Below, one piece after another: positions 1 through 7,300 of a stretch of DNA of 7,424 bases. Position 1 is the first letter of the stretch. Each line of letters opens with the position of its first letter. The position numbers were made by a program, and so were the translations under genes. The notes under the pieces were generated by a model, which was not told the origin of the DNA, searched no databases, and saw only the letters and a program-made list of their open reading frames with translations. This DNA is from Planctomycetota bacterium (GTDB lineage: Bacteria > Planctomycetota > Phycisphaerae > Sedimentisphaerales > Anaerobacaceae), in contig JADFHU010000266.1 in NCBI GenBank assembly GCA_022567055.1, forward strand, positions 1 to 7,424. Reading direction: 5' to 3'.

Positions 1-129
1 TCGTCCGTTCCTCAATCGCGAATCCTCAACGTAGAACAGCTACGCTTCCGGTTTCGCTCAATCGATCACGAACGAATCTGACGCAAATCTGAGCGTAAAA
101 CCAATGATTTATTTTTGCACAACTCCTAA
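1..129 (-). mobile_element. MITE-like palindromic repeat, copy 1, truncated by window edge
   Basis: This is a partial second copy of the element seen complete at 4065-4250, in the opposite orientation. Its core (11-64) aligns to the core of the other copy (4131-4185, reverse strand) with 48 of 55 positions identical and one gap. The arm from the core to the outer end (65-129) is 65 bases, against 66 in the other copy. Its outermost 21 bases (109-129, minus strand TTAGG...CAAAAATAA) resemble the terminal inverted repeat TAAGGGA...CAAGAAATAA, with about 15 of 21 matches and one gap. The middle of the arm has diverged. The second arm should extend about 54 bases left of position 1. No coding capacity is visible. 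The element lies 91 bases downstream of the DMT gene. The repeat relationship is seen directly; calling it a MITE is inference. Confidence 0.5.
11..64 (-). repeat. Hairpin core of repeat copy 1
   Basis: This 54-base core is bounded by direct 8-mers, CGATTGAG on the minus strand. Inside is a five-base stem, CGTAG/CTACG, around the loop CTGTT. Outside it, GCGAA can pair with TTCGC and CC with GG, separated by an A·A mismatch. The same fold is possible in the copy at 4131-4185 although the two cores differ at several positions. There is no run of T after the stem, so it does not look like an intrinsic terminator. Confidence 0.65.
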
Positions 130-220
130 GGCACGGCAAGCGCGTCTGTTTCTGTCACTGTGAGCACCCCATCGCTATGCGGCGCACCGTCCACAAGGAA
201 TGGGCAACGGAGTGTTGTCG

Positions 221-676
221 CTAGCCGGGCTTGCCACGCTCCACTGTCGTCAGGATGACCCCCGCGATCATGATCACCACTCCGAAGATTTTCATCATGG
301 TAATCGACTGTTGAGGTGAACCCAACCAGCCGAAATGAGACAGCACCATGCCGCCGATGATCTGGCCCGCCAGCAACGTGATCATGACATCCCGAGCCCC
401 GACCTGCGGCATCAGCCAGGCGATCGCAAAGACCAGACAGGCGCCCATCCCGCCGGCTGTCAGCAAGATCGGATTGACCTGTTTGAGAGTCGCCAAAGCG
501 CCGCTTTGCCAGCCCGTTAAGCCAATCGCCACCGCGGTGACCGCGCCGATGCACCAGAAAACCGCGTTGGCAACGCGCGTATTCTTCATCACGCTGCCCA
601 CCTGCCCATTCATGGCCAGATGCACGACCAACACCACGCCGAGAAACAGAGACAACAGATACAGAGGCGACTTCAT
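221..676 (-). CDS. DMT-superfamily (YdcZ/DUF606-type) small membrane transporter
   Basis: This encodes a 151-residue, very hydrophobic inner-membrane protein with five predicted helices at about residues 4-22, 36-54, 69-89, 97-116 and 125-144. The helix spacing, the 'GGMGAC' glycine cluster in helix 3, the 'AGQIIGG' motif in helix 4 and a final helix of the 'FGVVIMIAGVIL' type fit the DMT_YdcZ (formerly DUF606) family, which is usually about 140-150 residues long. Members often occur as adjacent pairs or fused duplicates; only one is seen here, so it may act as a homodimer. The start at 676 is supported by a strong Shine-Dalgarno, AAGGAGAG, six bases upstream. The gene is divergent from the ROK kinase, so the two could share a control region, and a role in sugar or metabolite movement is possible. 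The substrate cannot be read from the sequence. Family call good, function unknown. Confidence 0.85.
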   Translation of the reverse strand: MKSPLYLLSLFLGVVLVVHLAMNGQVGSVMKNTRVANAVFWCIGAVTAVAIGLTGWQSGALATLKQVNPILLTAGGMGACLVFAIAWLMPQVGARDVMITLLAGQIIGGMVLSHFGWLGSPQQSITMMKIFGVVIMIAGVILTTVERGKPG

Positions 677-819
677 TTTGCACTCTCCTTAATTCACCTT
701 GCCTGCGCAAGAATTCGAACTTGTTTAATCCCCATGGCTAATGTAAGCTTCCTGAATATCCATTACCTATGAATTCTATGGGAATAGTTGGGGGCAAGCA
801 ACAAGCGAAGTTAAGAAAC
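677..819. promoter_or_regulatory. Divergent intergenic region between DMT and ROK genes
   Basis: This 143-base gap lies between two genes read outward, so promoters for both should lie in or near it. It is AT-richer than the flanking genes. I see no convincing -35/-10 pair at standard spacing on either strand and no clear operator palindrome. Position is the only support for a regulatory role. Confidence 0.3.
683..690 (-). promoter_or_regulatory. Ribosome binding site of the DMT gene
   Basis: AAGGAGAG on the minus strand lies six bases before the ATG at 676. It is a near-perfect Shine-Dalgarno and fixes that start. Confidence 0.75.
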
Positions 820-1788
820 ATGGCAGAATATCTTTTGGGTATCGATCTGGGTGGCACAAATATCAAAATCGGTTGTTTTGATACCGATCTCAAGCTTATT
901 GGCAAAATCTCGGTCCCAACCGGAACTGACATGGGACCGGAATCCATTGTCGAAGAATTCCACGCTGCCTCTTCAGAACTCCTGAAGCAGCACGAGCTGT
1001 CATTAGCGGATGTCAGCGCAGTTGGGATCGGTTCTCCAGGCCTAGTCAATACCACCAAAGGAATCATTGAGGCTGCACCTAACCTCCCCCTGTTTAAAAA
1101 TGTACCCTTCAGAGACATGGTCGCAGAACGATTTGGCAAACCAACCATCCTGGCAAACGATGCCAATGCTGCCTGTTGGGCCGAGTATGTCATTGGAGCT
1201 GCAAGAGGAGTCGATCATATGATCATGCTGACACTGGGCACAGGTATTGGAGGAGGCATTGTCAGCGATGGTAAATTGATCCACGGTCCCACCGGAGGCG
1301 CTGCCGAATTGGGACACGTCATCATATATCCCGCCGGAAGACCATGTCCCTGTGGCCAGAATGGATGCGTCGAAGCTTATGCCTCTGCCAGTTCAACCGC
1401 TGCCAGGGCCACCGAAGCCCTTCAGAACGGAGCCCAATCGTCTCTGACCACGGTACTCGAAGAGCAGAAAAAGATAACCTGCAAAGATGTCTTCGAGCAC
1501 GCAGGTCATGGAGATTCCCTGGCAAATGAGATCGTCGACGGAACAGCGAAAGCCCTTGCCCTGCTCTGCATACAGATGGTCAAGACGACGGACCCTCATT
1601 CCATCGTGTTTGCAGGAGGTATGATCGCTGCCGGCGACGCACTCCTGGCCCGCATACGTCATTTCTACCAACAATACATCGGGCGCTTGTTTGAAAGAGG
1701 CGATCTGCGGCTTTGCTTTGCCGTGCTGGGTGAAGACGCAGGGATCACCGGGGCATCGGCGCTTGCCCAGACTGCCTGCAAATCTTAA
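820..1788 (+). CDS. ROK-family sugar kinase (glucokinase or amino-sugar kinase type)
   Basis: This encodes a 322-residue cytoplasmic kinase that should phosphorylate a hexose or N-acetyl/amino-hexose at O6 using ATP. From the ATG at 820, the N-terminal phosphate loop is 'GIDLGGTNIKIG' (residues 7-18). 'GSPGLVN' is at 71-77, and the catalytic-base Asp is D114 in 'LANDANAA'. The ROK glycine-rich segment 'LTLGTGIGGGIV' is at 137-148 and the sugar-contacting ELGH at 163-166. The zinc motif CPCGQNGC (176-183, then E185) is complete. There is no N-terminal DNA-binding domain, so this is an enzyme rather than a NagC/Mlc-type repressor. In-frame ATGs at 769 and 778 would add 17 or 14 residues without family character, so 820 is chosen by alignment. 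No strong Shine-Dalgarno precedes any of them. It converges on the SIS gene with 25 bases between stops. The exact sugar is not determinable. Confidence 0.9.
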   Translation: MAEYLLGIDLGGTNIKIGCFDTDLKLIGKISVPTGTDMGPESIVEEFHAASSELLKQHELSLADVSAVGIGSPGLVNTTKGIIEAAPNLPLFKNVPFRDMVAERFGKPTILANDANAACWAEYVIGAARGVDHMIMLTLGTGIGGGIVSDGKLIHGPTGGAAELGHVIIYPAGRPCPCGQNGCVEAYASASSTAARATEALQNGAQSSLTTVLEEQKKITCKDVFEHAGHGDSLANEIVDGTAKALALLCIQMVKTTDPHSIVFAGGMIAAGDALLARIRHFYQQYIGRLFERGDLRLCFAVLGEDAGITGASALAQTACKS

Positions 1789-1813
1789 AGCACCTGTGTT
1801 TGCCAAACGTTGT

Positions 1814-2824
1814 TTATCCGACAAATTCATTGCCAATTTTTCGGGCGCGTTCGGCTTTATCAAGATTGATTCCTAGAACAATACCCACTTCCACCAGGAT
1901 ATTCCAGCCGGCCGCGAGATAAACATAATTCTTGAGTGGCCCGGCATCTTTGACTTTGATCGTCGGGAAGATCGTCTCTTGGTCACTTATTGCATACACT
2001 TTAGTTCCAATACCCTCAGCAAGGGTTTCCCGGATTTTATCAAGCTCACCTTCAAAAGGATCGATGAGGATAACCACATCATCAGACTCCATCACTTCTT
2101 CGATGCCATGTACCGCGTATGTCCCTTCCAGGTAATCGCTCTTTTTGCGAGTGATCTCGTTGGTCTTTAGCGTCAATTCCTCTGCCACACCATCATTTCT
2201 TCCAGCAAAATGTATCATGCCGGCATTTGCGATCGCCTGGGTGATCTCTGAATCAATATCCAGTGTCAACGCGTCTTCAACGGCATCGGTTAATCCACCG
2301 AGTTGGTCTTTCAGCGTGTTGCCATTCGCCTGTGCCAGCAATTCCTGGTAAAAGAGCCCCTGCTCGGCAACGCTCTTTGTCGCAGCCACAGCCTGTTCCC
2401 AACCACATTTCAAGACAAAGGTTTCCCGGGCCATCTCGGCCAGCTTCGTGTTTTCGCGAGCGGTAAGACCATAGAGGTGGTTATGACGGCCTTTCAATTG
2501 GTTGAACAAAGTGATCACTTCTTTGGTTGATCCACTGTTGGATGCTCCAAAGACAACATAATCCGACAGGTCATACTCTGCCGCCTGCCGACCACCATCT
2601 GTCGCAAGATTCAGCGACGTCCCCTGGCACATTGCCGTGTAAATAGCGTTTTTTGCGGGGAATATTCGACTTGAACCCTCACCCGTCATGAACAACTTAC
2701 CAGCCTTTTGGATTGCCGCGATCACCTCTCCGGCATGGTCCAAGCTAAAATCTTTCAGTACCGCTGGGGTATCCAGCATTTCCTGAACCAACGAAAATTG
2801 CGTGTATTTTTCTTCGTGCTTCAT
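1814..2824 (-). CDS. Double-SIS-domain sugar-phosphate isomerase/deaminase (GlmS C-domain or NagB-II-like)
   Basis: This encodes a 336-residue cytoplasmic protein with two SIS domains (about residues 30-170 and 190-320) and no glutaminase domain. The first SIS domain has 'GEGSSR' (48-53), the phosphate-binding loop SNSGST (95-100) and 'AVAATKSV' (145-152), matching the 'VASTK' stretch of GlmS. In the second, E223 in 'NEIT' and H239 in 'VHGI' are 16 residues apart, the same spacing as E488 and H504 of E. coli GlmS. K329 near the C-terminus ('ARKIGNEFVG') lines up with GlmS K603 in 'LAKSVTVE'. These residues support ring opening plus isomerisation of a hexose 6-phosphate, with fructose 6-phosphate as one partner. 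The likely reaction is glucosamine-6-phosphate deamination, as in NagB-II of Shewanella or archaeal GlmD, or an aldose/ketose isomerase reaction. It is the second gene of an operon, 28 bases after the phosphofructokinase, with its own strong ribosome site. Substrate is inferred. Confidence 0.88.
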   Translation of the reverse strand: MKHEEKYTQFSLVQEMLDTPAVLKDFSLDHAGEVIAAIQKAGKLFMTGEGSSRIFPAKNAIYTAMCQGTSLNLATDGGRQAAEYDLSDYVVFGASNSGSTKEVITLFNQLKGRHNHLYGLTARENTKLAEMARETFVLKCGWEQAVAATKSVAEQGLFYQELLAQANGNTLKDQLGGLTDAVEDALTLDIDSEITQAIANAGMIHFAGRNDGVAEELTLKTNEITRKKSDYLEGTYAVHGIEEVMESDDVVILIDPFEGELDKIRETLAEGIGTKVYAISDQETIFPTIKVKDAGPLKNYVYLAAGWNILVEVGIVLGINLDKAERARKIGNEFVG

Positions 2825-2831
2825 ACTATGT

Positions 2832-2837
2832 CTCCTC
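2832..2837 (-). promoter_or_regulatory. Ribosome binding site of the SIS gene
   Basis: GAGGAG on the minus strand lies seven bases before the ATG at 2824, inside the 28-base gap after the phosphofructokinase stop codon. It supports separate translation initiation within one transcript. Confidence 0.75.
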
Positions 2838-2852
2838 TACGGATAATAAGGT

Positions 2853-4043
2853 CTAAGATTTGAGTGCCACAAAATTCGGCATTTCTCCGACCAAGGGTTG
2901 CAGATAATCAAAAAAAGCCTCCGTTACAAAATTGCCCTCTGCATTGATATATGAATCGGGCATAGGCTTGGCCTTCACCGCAACATCATTTAAGGGTATG
3001 GTCCCGGTCGTACAGACATAATCGCTGCCTGGTTCTCTGACCAGTGTAATCATGACACCGGTCGTACCCTTAGCCGCCAGTTCGACTGCCTTTTGCCCGC
3101 ATAGGTAAGCCTCATCAATATCTAGTTGAACCGCCCTGTCCGCAGCACACATCGGCAATGACTCGGTGATCTGGAACTCTCCGCGGAAACCAAACGCGTC
3201 GGAAATCATCCTGTGCAGACTCATCGCCACACTGGTTCCACCCATGGCTCCGAATTCAACATTGCCAAACTTGTCTTCAGTTTGCGAGGCCGAAACCGGG
3301 GTGCCGTCAGCATAGGTAATGCCTTCGCCGCAGACGACGTAAATAAATCCAAATTCATCGTGACACTTTTTGACATCGGCAATGAACTTGTCCTTGTCAA
3401 ACGAGCGTTCCGGCAGACACATGATGTGCGGGGCATCTGCGGGGTTCTTTTTACCTGCTGCCGTTGCTCCAACGAGCCAGCCTGCTTCGCGACCGATACA
3501 TTGATATATGACAAACTGATCGACTTTCTGCATGTCCCGAGCCAGAACACCAGCCTGCATGACCGACAGAGCCATATACCGAGCGGCACTGGCAAAACCC
3601 GGAGTGTGGTCCGTCCCGAACAGGTCGTTGTCAACCGTTTTAGGAATGCCCACACCGATCAGTTCGCAATGTTGCTTTTGGGCGTAAGCTTCAAGACGAT
3701 GAACAGTATCCATCGTATCATTTCCACCGATCAGAAACACATATCGAATGTTAAACTTTTTTAGCAGTTCCAGAATCTTTGGCAGATCCTCCTCCTGAAG
3801 TTTGTGGCGGCAGGAACCCAGCGCGCTGGAAGGAGTTGTTTTCAGGCCGGCAATGGCCTCCGAAGATTCATCACCCAAATCAATTATGTTTTCTGCCATG
3901 AAGCCTTCAATGCCGTAGCGCATTCCCAGTATTTTTTCGATACCATCAAGCCCTTTAGCAGCTTCGACCACTCCTGCCAACGATGCATTGATCACGCTCG
4001 TCGGTCCGCCCGACTGGCCGATAATCGCGTTGCCTTTTAGCAT
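2853..4043 (-). CDS. 6-phosphofructokinase, pyrophosphate-dependent type by active-site residues
   Basis: This encodes a 396-residue cytoplasmic enzyme that phosphorylates fructose 6-phosphate to fructose 1,6-bisphosphate. 'GQSGGPTSVINASLAG' (9-24) is the nucleotide/phosphate loop. GGNDT (106-110) has Asp109 where ATP-dependent enzymes have Gly (GGDGS, Gly104 in E. coli). PKTVDND (134-140) has Lys135 where ATP enzymes have Gly (G124). In this family the Asp/Lys pair marks use of pyrophosphate, which makes the reaction reversible. The catalytic Asp pair is D138/D140, and IGREAGW (183-189) replaces the usual MGR. GGNDT is unusual, since most PPi enzymes read GGDDS. The start at 4043 is chosen because GAGGA lies seven bases upstream and homology begins there. 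The in-frame ATG at 4106 would add 21 residues translated from the repeat at 4065-4250. It is the first gene of the operon with the SIS enzyme, whose product it could use. Confidence 0.9.
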   Translation of the reverse strand: MLKGNAIIGQSGGPTSVINASLAGVVEAAKGLDGIEKILGMRYGIEGFMAENIIDLGDESSEAIAGLKTTPSSALGSCRHKLQEEDLPKILELLKKFNIRYVFLIGGNDTMDTVHRLEAYAQKQHCELIGVGIPKTVDNDLFGTDHTPGFASAARYMALSVMQAGVLARDMQKVDQFVIYQCIGREAGWLVGATAAGKKNPADAPHIMCLPERSFDKDKFIADVKKCHDEFGFIYVVCGEGITYADGTPVSASQTEDKFGNVEFGAMGGTSVAMSLHRMISDAFGFRGEFQITESLPMCAADRAVQLDIDEAYLCGQKAVELAAKGTTGVMITLVREPGSDYVCTTGTIPLNDVAVKAKPMPDSYINAEGNFVTEAFFDYLQPLVGEMPNFVALKS

Positions 4044-4050
4044 CCTGAGT

Positions 4051-4055
4051 TCCTC
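4051..4055 (-). promoter_or_regulatory. Ribosome binding site fixing the phosphofructokinase start
   Basis: GAGGA on the minus strand is seven bases before the ATG at 4043. It decides between this start and the longer reading frame from 4106. The site lies just outside the end of the palindromic repeat at 4065. Confidence 0.7.
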
Positions 4056-4064
4056 ATACCGTGA

Positions 4065-4250
4065 TAAGGGATCGGCAAGAAATAAGTTGGACAATTTGGG
4101 GTCCAAGTGTGCCCTATATTGGGTCGCGCCCGATTGAGCGAAACCACAGGCGTAGCTGTCCTACGTCGCGGATTTCGCGATTGAGAAGCGATCAAAGATG
4201 GGGTGCAATTGGGCATGCAAAAGTCCGAGTTATTTCTTGCCGTTCCCTTA
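4065..4250 (+). mobile_element. Complete 186-base palindromic MITE-like element
   Basis: This non-coding element is an imperfect palindrome. The left arm (4065-4114) and the reverse complement of the right arm (4201-4250) match at 37 of 50 positions, and at 19 of the outermost 20 (TAAGGGA, one mismatch, then CGGCAAGAAATA). Both arms are 65-66 bases long around a central hairpin core at 4131-4185. The ends read TA-AGGGA and TCCCT-TA, so a TA target duplication as made by IS630/Tc1-mariner transposases is possible, but TA could equally be part of the inverted repeat. There is no open frame of its own. It fills most of the gap between the kinase stop (4310) and the phosphofructokinase start (4043). 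A partial relative is at 1-129. The structure is seen directly; mobility is inferred. Confidence 0.6.
4131..4185 (+). repeat. Hairpin core of repeat copy 2
   Basis: This 55-base core is bounded by direct CGATTGAG 8-mers at 4131-4138 and 4178-4185. It contains the stem CGTAG/CTACG with loop CTGTC. An outer stem, GCGAAA/TTTCGC, is followed inward by CC/GG with one bulged A. It matches the core at 11-64 on the opposite strand at 48 of 55 aligned positions. The stems and the boundary 8-mers are the conserved parts; the differences fall mainly in the internal loop and the hairpin loop. Confidence 0.65.
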
Positions 4251-4309
4251 CCGGGCCAAAGGGGTCAAACGAACAGAATCACGCGCTGAGAGGCTGCACG
4301 CATATCGCT

Positions 4310-7300
4310 CTACTCGCGTGCCTTGTCCAAAGATACGTCAGCCGCAGCAATTTCCGTCCACGACGGGGCTCGGTAGAGATGGATGCTTCTTTCGCCGCTG
4401 GGCATGATCGTGCTGACTGCCAGCGTGGTTCCGTCGGGGGAGAAGCGATGGCAACAGTGAACGCCATCGAGTGTGAGTGTCATCAACTCCTGGTGGGTCG
4501 CCAGACTCCAAAACTTCATTCTGCGATCATGGCCGCCGGTCACCACCGATTTTCCATCTGGGGCAAAGGCAACCCCTGGAACGCCCATGAGATGCCCTCT
4601 GAGGATGGCCTTGGATTCGCCGGAGGGAATCTCCCAAAGCCGTGCGGTACTGTCGAAGGATGAACTGGCGAGGAGTTTGCCATCGGGGGAAAAAGCGACG
4701 GTTACGGCGCCATGGTTCTCTTCCAAGGGTATTGCTTCAAGCTGGCCCGAAAGGTGGTAAGCCTGAACTGAACTCCCAGTGCAATACGCCAGATACTGAT
4801 CATCTGGAGAAAACGCGACGCAGGAAATCTCTGACCCTTGTGAAGGAATCTGATAAAGCTGGTCTCTGGTTTTCACATCCCAGACTGTGATGTCTCCGGC
4901 ATGACTACCCGTGGCCAGTTTTCTCCCATCGGAGGTAAAACGAACGGCACTCACATGAGTCATGTGCGCTGGCCAAGCTTTGATCCGCGCGCGAGTTGAC
5001 GCGTTCCACAGTTCCACGGCTCCGACGGTTGTTCCGATGGCTATCATGCCCGTGTCGGGTGCGAAATCGAATCCATGGTATGACCGCGTCAGCTCGTTTG
5101 TGTATTCTGTCGGTAGATTGAAGTCGGCAATCCGATTGCTCTCGAAGTCCCAGATCTGAAGCGTTGCGTCCGGCCGAACAGCGACCACTTGACGCCCATC
5201 ATCCAGAAAGCCCAACGGGTCCCAAGTCAGTTCGAGAACCGGCTCACGGCGTAGGTTGCTGACATCCCAGATTTTCACCGTGCCGTCTACACCGCCGGAT
5301 GCCAGACGCCGTGAATCAGCAGAAAAGTCCAAGTCAAAGATATCCCCGGTGTGTCCCGGCAACCGAGCCAGTTGGCGGCGAGTACTTGCATCCCAGAGAA
5401 TAATCGAACTGTCGGCGCCGCAGGATGCAATGACTCGACCATCAGGAGACACCTTCACCTGCCAGATTGCCGCCGAATGATTTTTCAGCACGCCAGTCGC
5501 CTGCTGAGCTTGCAGATCCCAAACGACGAGCGTCCCATCCCAAGTGCCAATGAAGAGATTCTTTCCATCGACGGAGAAGTCGGCTGAAGTCGGGAATGAT
5601 CCGAACCGATCGATCGGTACTTCTTTGCCGTCCGCCAGCGACCAGAGTCGGATCCAATCCGTGCCGTGGACGCCCTCCGCAGGCGTGACCATCCATCGCC
5701 CATCTCGAGAAAAGTTCAAGATATTGCGGCTCTGAACCTGAAGCCCCGGTTGCGTGTCGTACGTCGCCACTACATCGCGAGTCCGAGCCTCCAAGAGTTG
5801 AAAGCGCCCCTCCGGTTTCGTATTGGTCGCCAGCCACTGTCCATCCGGTGAGAACACAGCCGGGTAATCAGCCGCCTCAAGCAACGACGCCTCTTGCCAA
5901 GTGTTCGTATCATAGAGCGTGACCTCGTGCGCGGAGCCAACAGCAAGCGTTGCGCCCGACGCCGAGAATGATAGAGTCATGGCGCTCAGAGGGAGTGTCG
6001 TGATATACTCCAGAGTATTCGCATCCCGAACCCTTAATCCGTTCGGTGAACTGGACACAAGGTAACGCCCGTCGGGGGAATACGACAACGCGTTGCAATG
6101 TCCATCGGCGAATGAAGCGATCTCGTCGCCTTTTAAGCGTCCCCATAGGTAACGCCACTCGAAGCCTCGCAGGTCATCCTCACCCGATTGAGGACGATGG
6201 CGGTTCAGTAAATCTACGCCGTGCCGTCGATGACCTTCTTCCAGAGCGATAGAGGCCAGTTTTATGTCGGCTGCGTAGAGATTCAGTCGGGCTTGGTGCG
6301 CGTTGGTCTCTGCGAGTTGTCGCTGCTCGGATTCGGCCTCAAGGGCACGCGATTCGGCCTCTTTAGACAGCTCTAATTGCTGGTATGCGCTTCTCTCCCG
6401 CACGAATAGGGTGACCGAAATCCCCAACCCGATGACAAGGGCAGCCACGACAGAGGCGCTGGCCGCCACAACCAGCTTGTTCCTCTTGACCATCTTTTGG
6501 AAACGGTAGGCGGCGCTCGGTGGCCGCGCCAGAATCGGTTCGCACTCCAGATGTCGTTGGATGTCCATGGACAAAGCGTTGGCGGTTTCGTAGCGCAGGT
6601 TGCGGTCCTTGTCCATGCTCTTCATCACGATCCAGTCAAGGTCACCCCTAACGGCATTGCACAGGCTCTCGGGACGTGTCCGTCGCAGGCTGGCCAACTC
6701 CGTCAGCGTGACGCCCAGGTCGCTGAGTCGCGTGGAGGGCTTCGGGGGCTCGCTGTCTCGAATGATTTGCTGCATCCGCGCGTATCCGGCTTCACGCAGC
6801 GTCTTTGAGTCGAATGGCGTGGTGCCCGTCAGCAATTCGTAGAGCAGCACGCCGAGTGAATAGATGTCCGTTCGGGTATCCACATCTAACCGGCTCATCT
6901 CCGCCTGTTCCGGGCTCATGTATTCGGGGGTGCCGACCATCTGGGCGTACTGGGTGAACAGTGTTTTCTCGGTCAACTGCTGACTGGTGGCCTTGGCGAT
7001 GCCGAAGTCGATGACCACCACAATGTGCCTGCCCTCGTGCAGCGTAACCAGCGCATTGGAGGGCTTGATGTCCCGGTGGATGATGCCCTTCTGGTGGGCG
7101 TGATGAATGGCCTGGCACACCTGGGTGAAGAGCTGGAGCCGTTCTTGGATACTGAGGCGGTGCTGGTCGCAATACTTGGTGATGGAGATGCCGGCCACGT
7201 GCTCCATCACGAAATAGGGCCGGCCTTGCTCGGTGGTGCCGGCGTCAAACACCCGGGCGATGTGGGGGTGGTTCATCAGCGCCAGGGCTTGCCGCTCGGA

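Noticed and set aside
126..710. A 194-codon minus-strand frame overlapping the DMT gene and running 95 bases past its stop
   Set aside because: It overlaps a gene with a clear five-helix family signature and a strong ribosome site. The frame's protein is Arg/Gly/Asp-rich, as out-of-frame translations of GC-rich genes are. Its end at 126 runs into the repeat at 1-129.
769..819. Upstream starts at 769 or 778 for the ROK kinase
   Set aside because: The extra residues precede the usual family N-terminus ('YLLGIDLGGTN') and have no ribosome site, though a longer form cannot be excluded.
1789..1813. A bidirectional terminator between the convergent ROK and SIS genes
   Set aside because: The gap is only 25 bases and I find no GC-rich stem with flanking T runs; short pairings around 'GTTTGCCAAAC' and 'AAACGTTGTTT' are too weak.
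4044..4106. Upstream start for the phosphofructokinase at 4106
   Set aside because: The added 21 residues are encoded largely by the terminal inverted repeat, have no family homology I recognise, and the start at 4043 has a well-placed GAGGA.
4131..4185. Intrinsic terminator for the kinase gene
   Set aside because: The hairpin is not followed by a T tract on either strand, and the same core occurs in the repeat copy at 11-64, so a dispersed repeat explains it better.
11..4185. A composite transposon bounded by the two repeat copies
   Set aside because: No transposase or integrase gene lies between them and the cargo is ordinary metabolism; kept only as a low-interest structural observation.
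4061..4663. Plus-strand frames opposite the kinase and repeat, for example a 200-codon frame
   Set aside because: They lie antisense to a well-supported WD40 coding region, show no family motifs and are explained as shadows of it.
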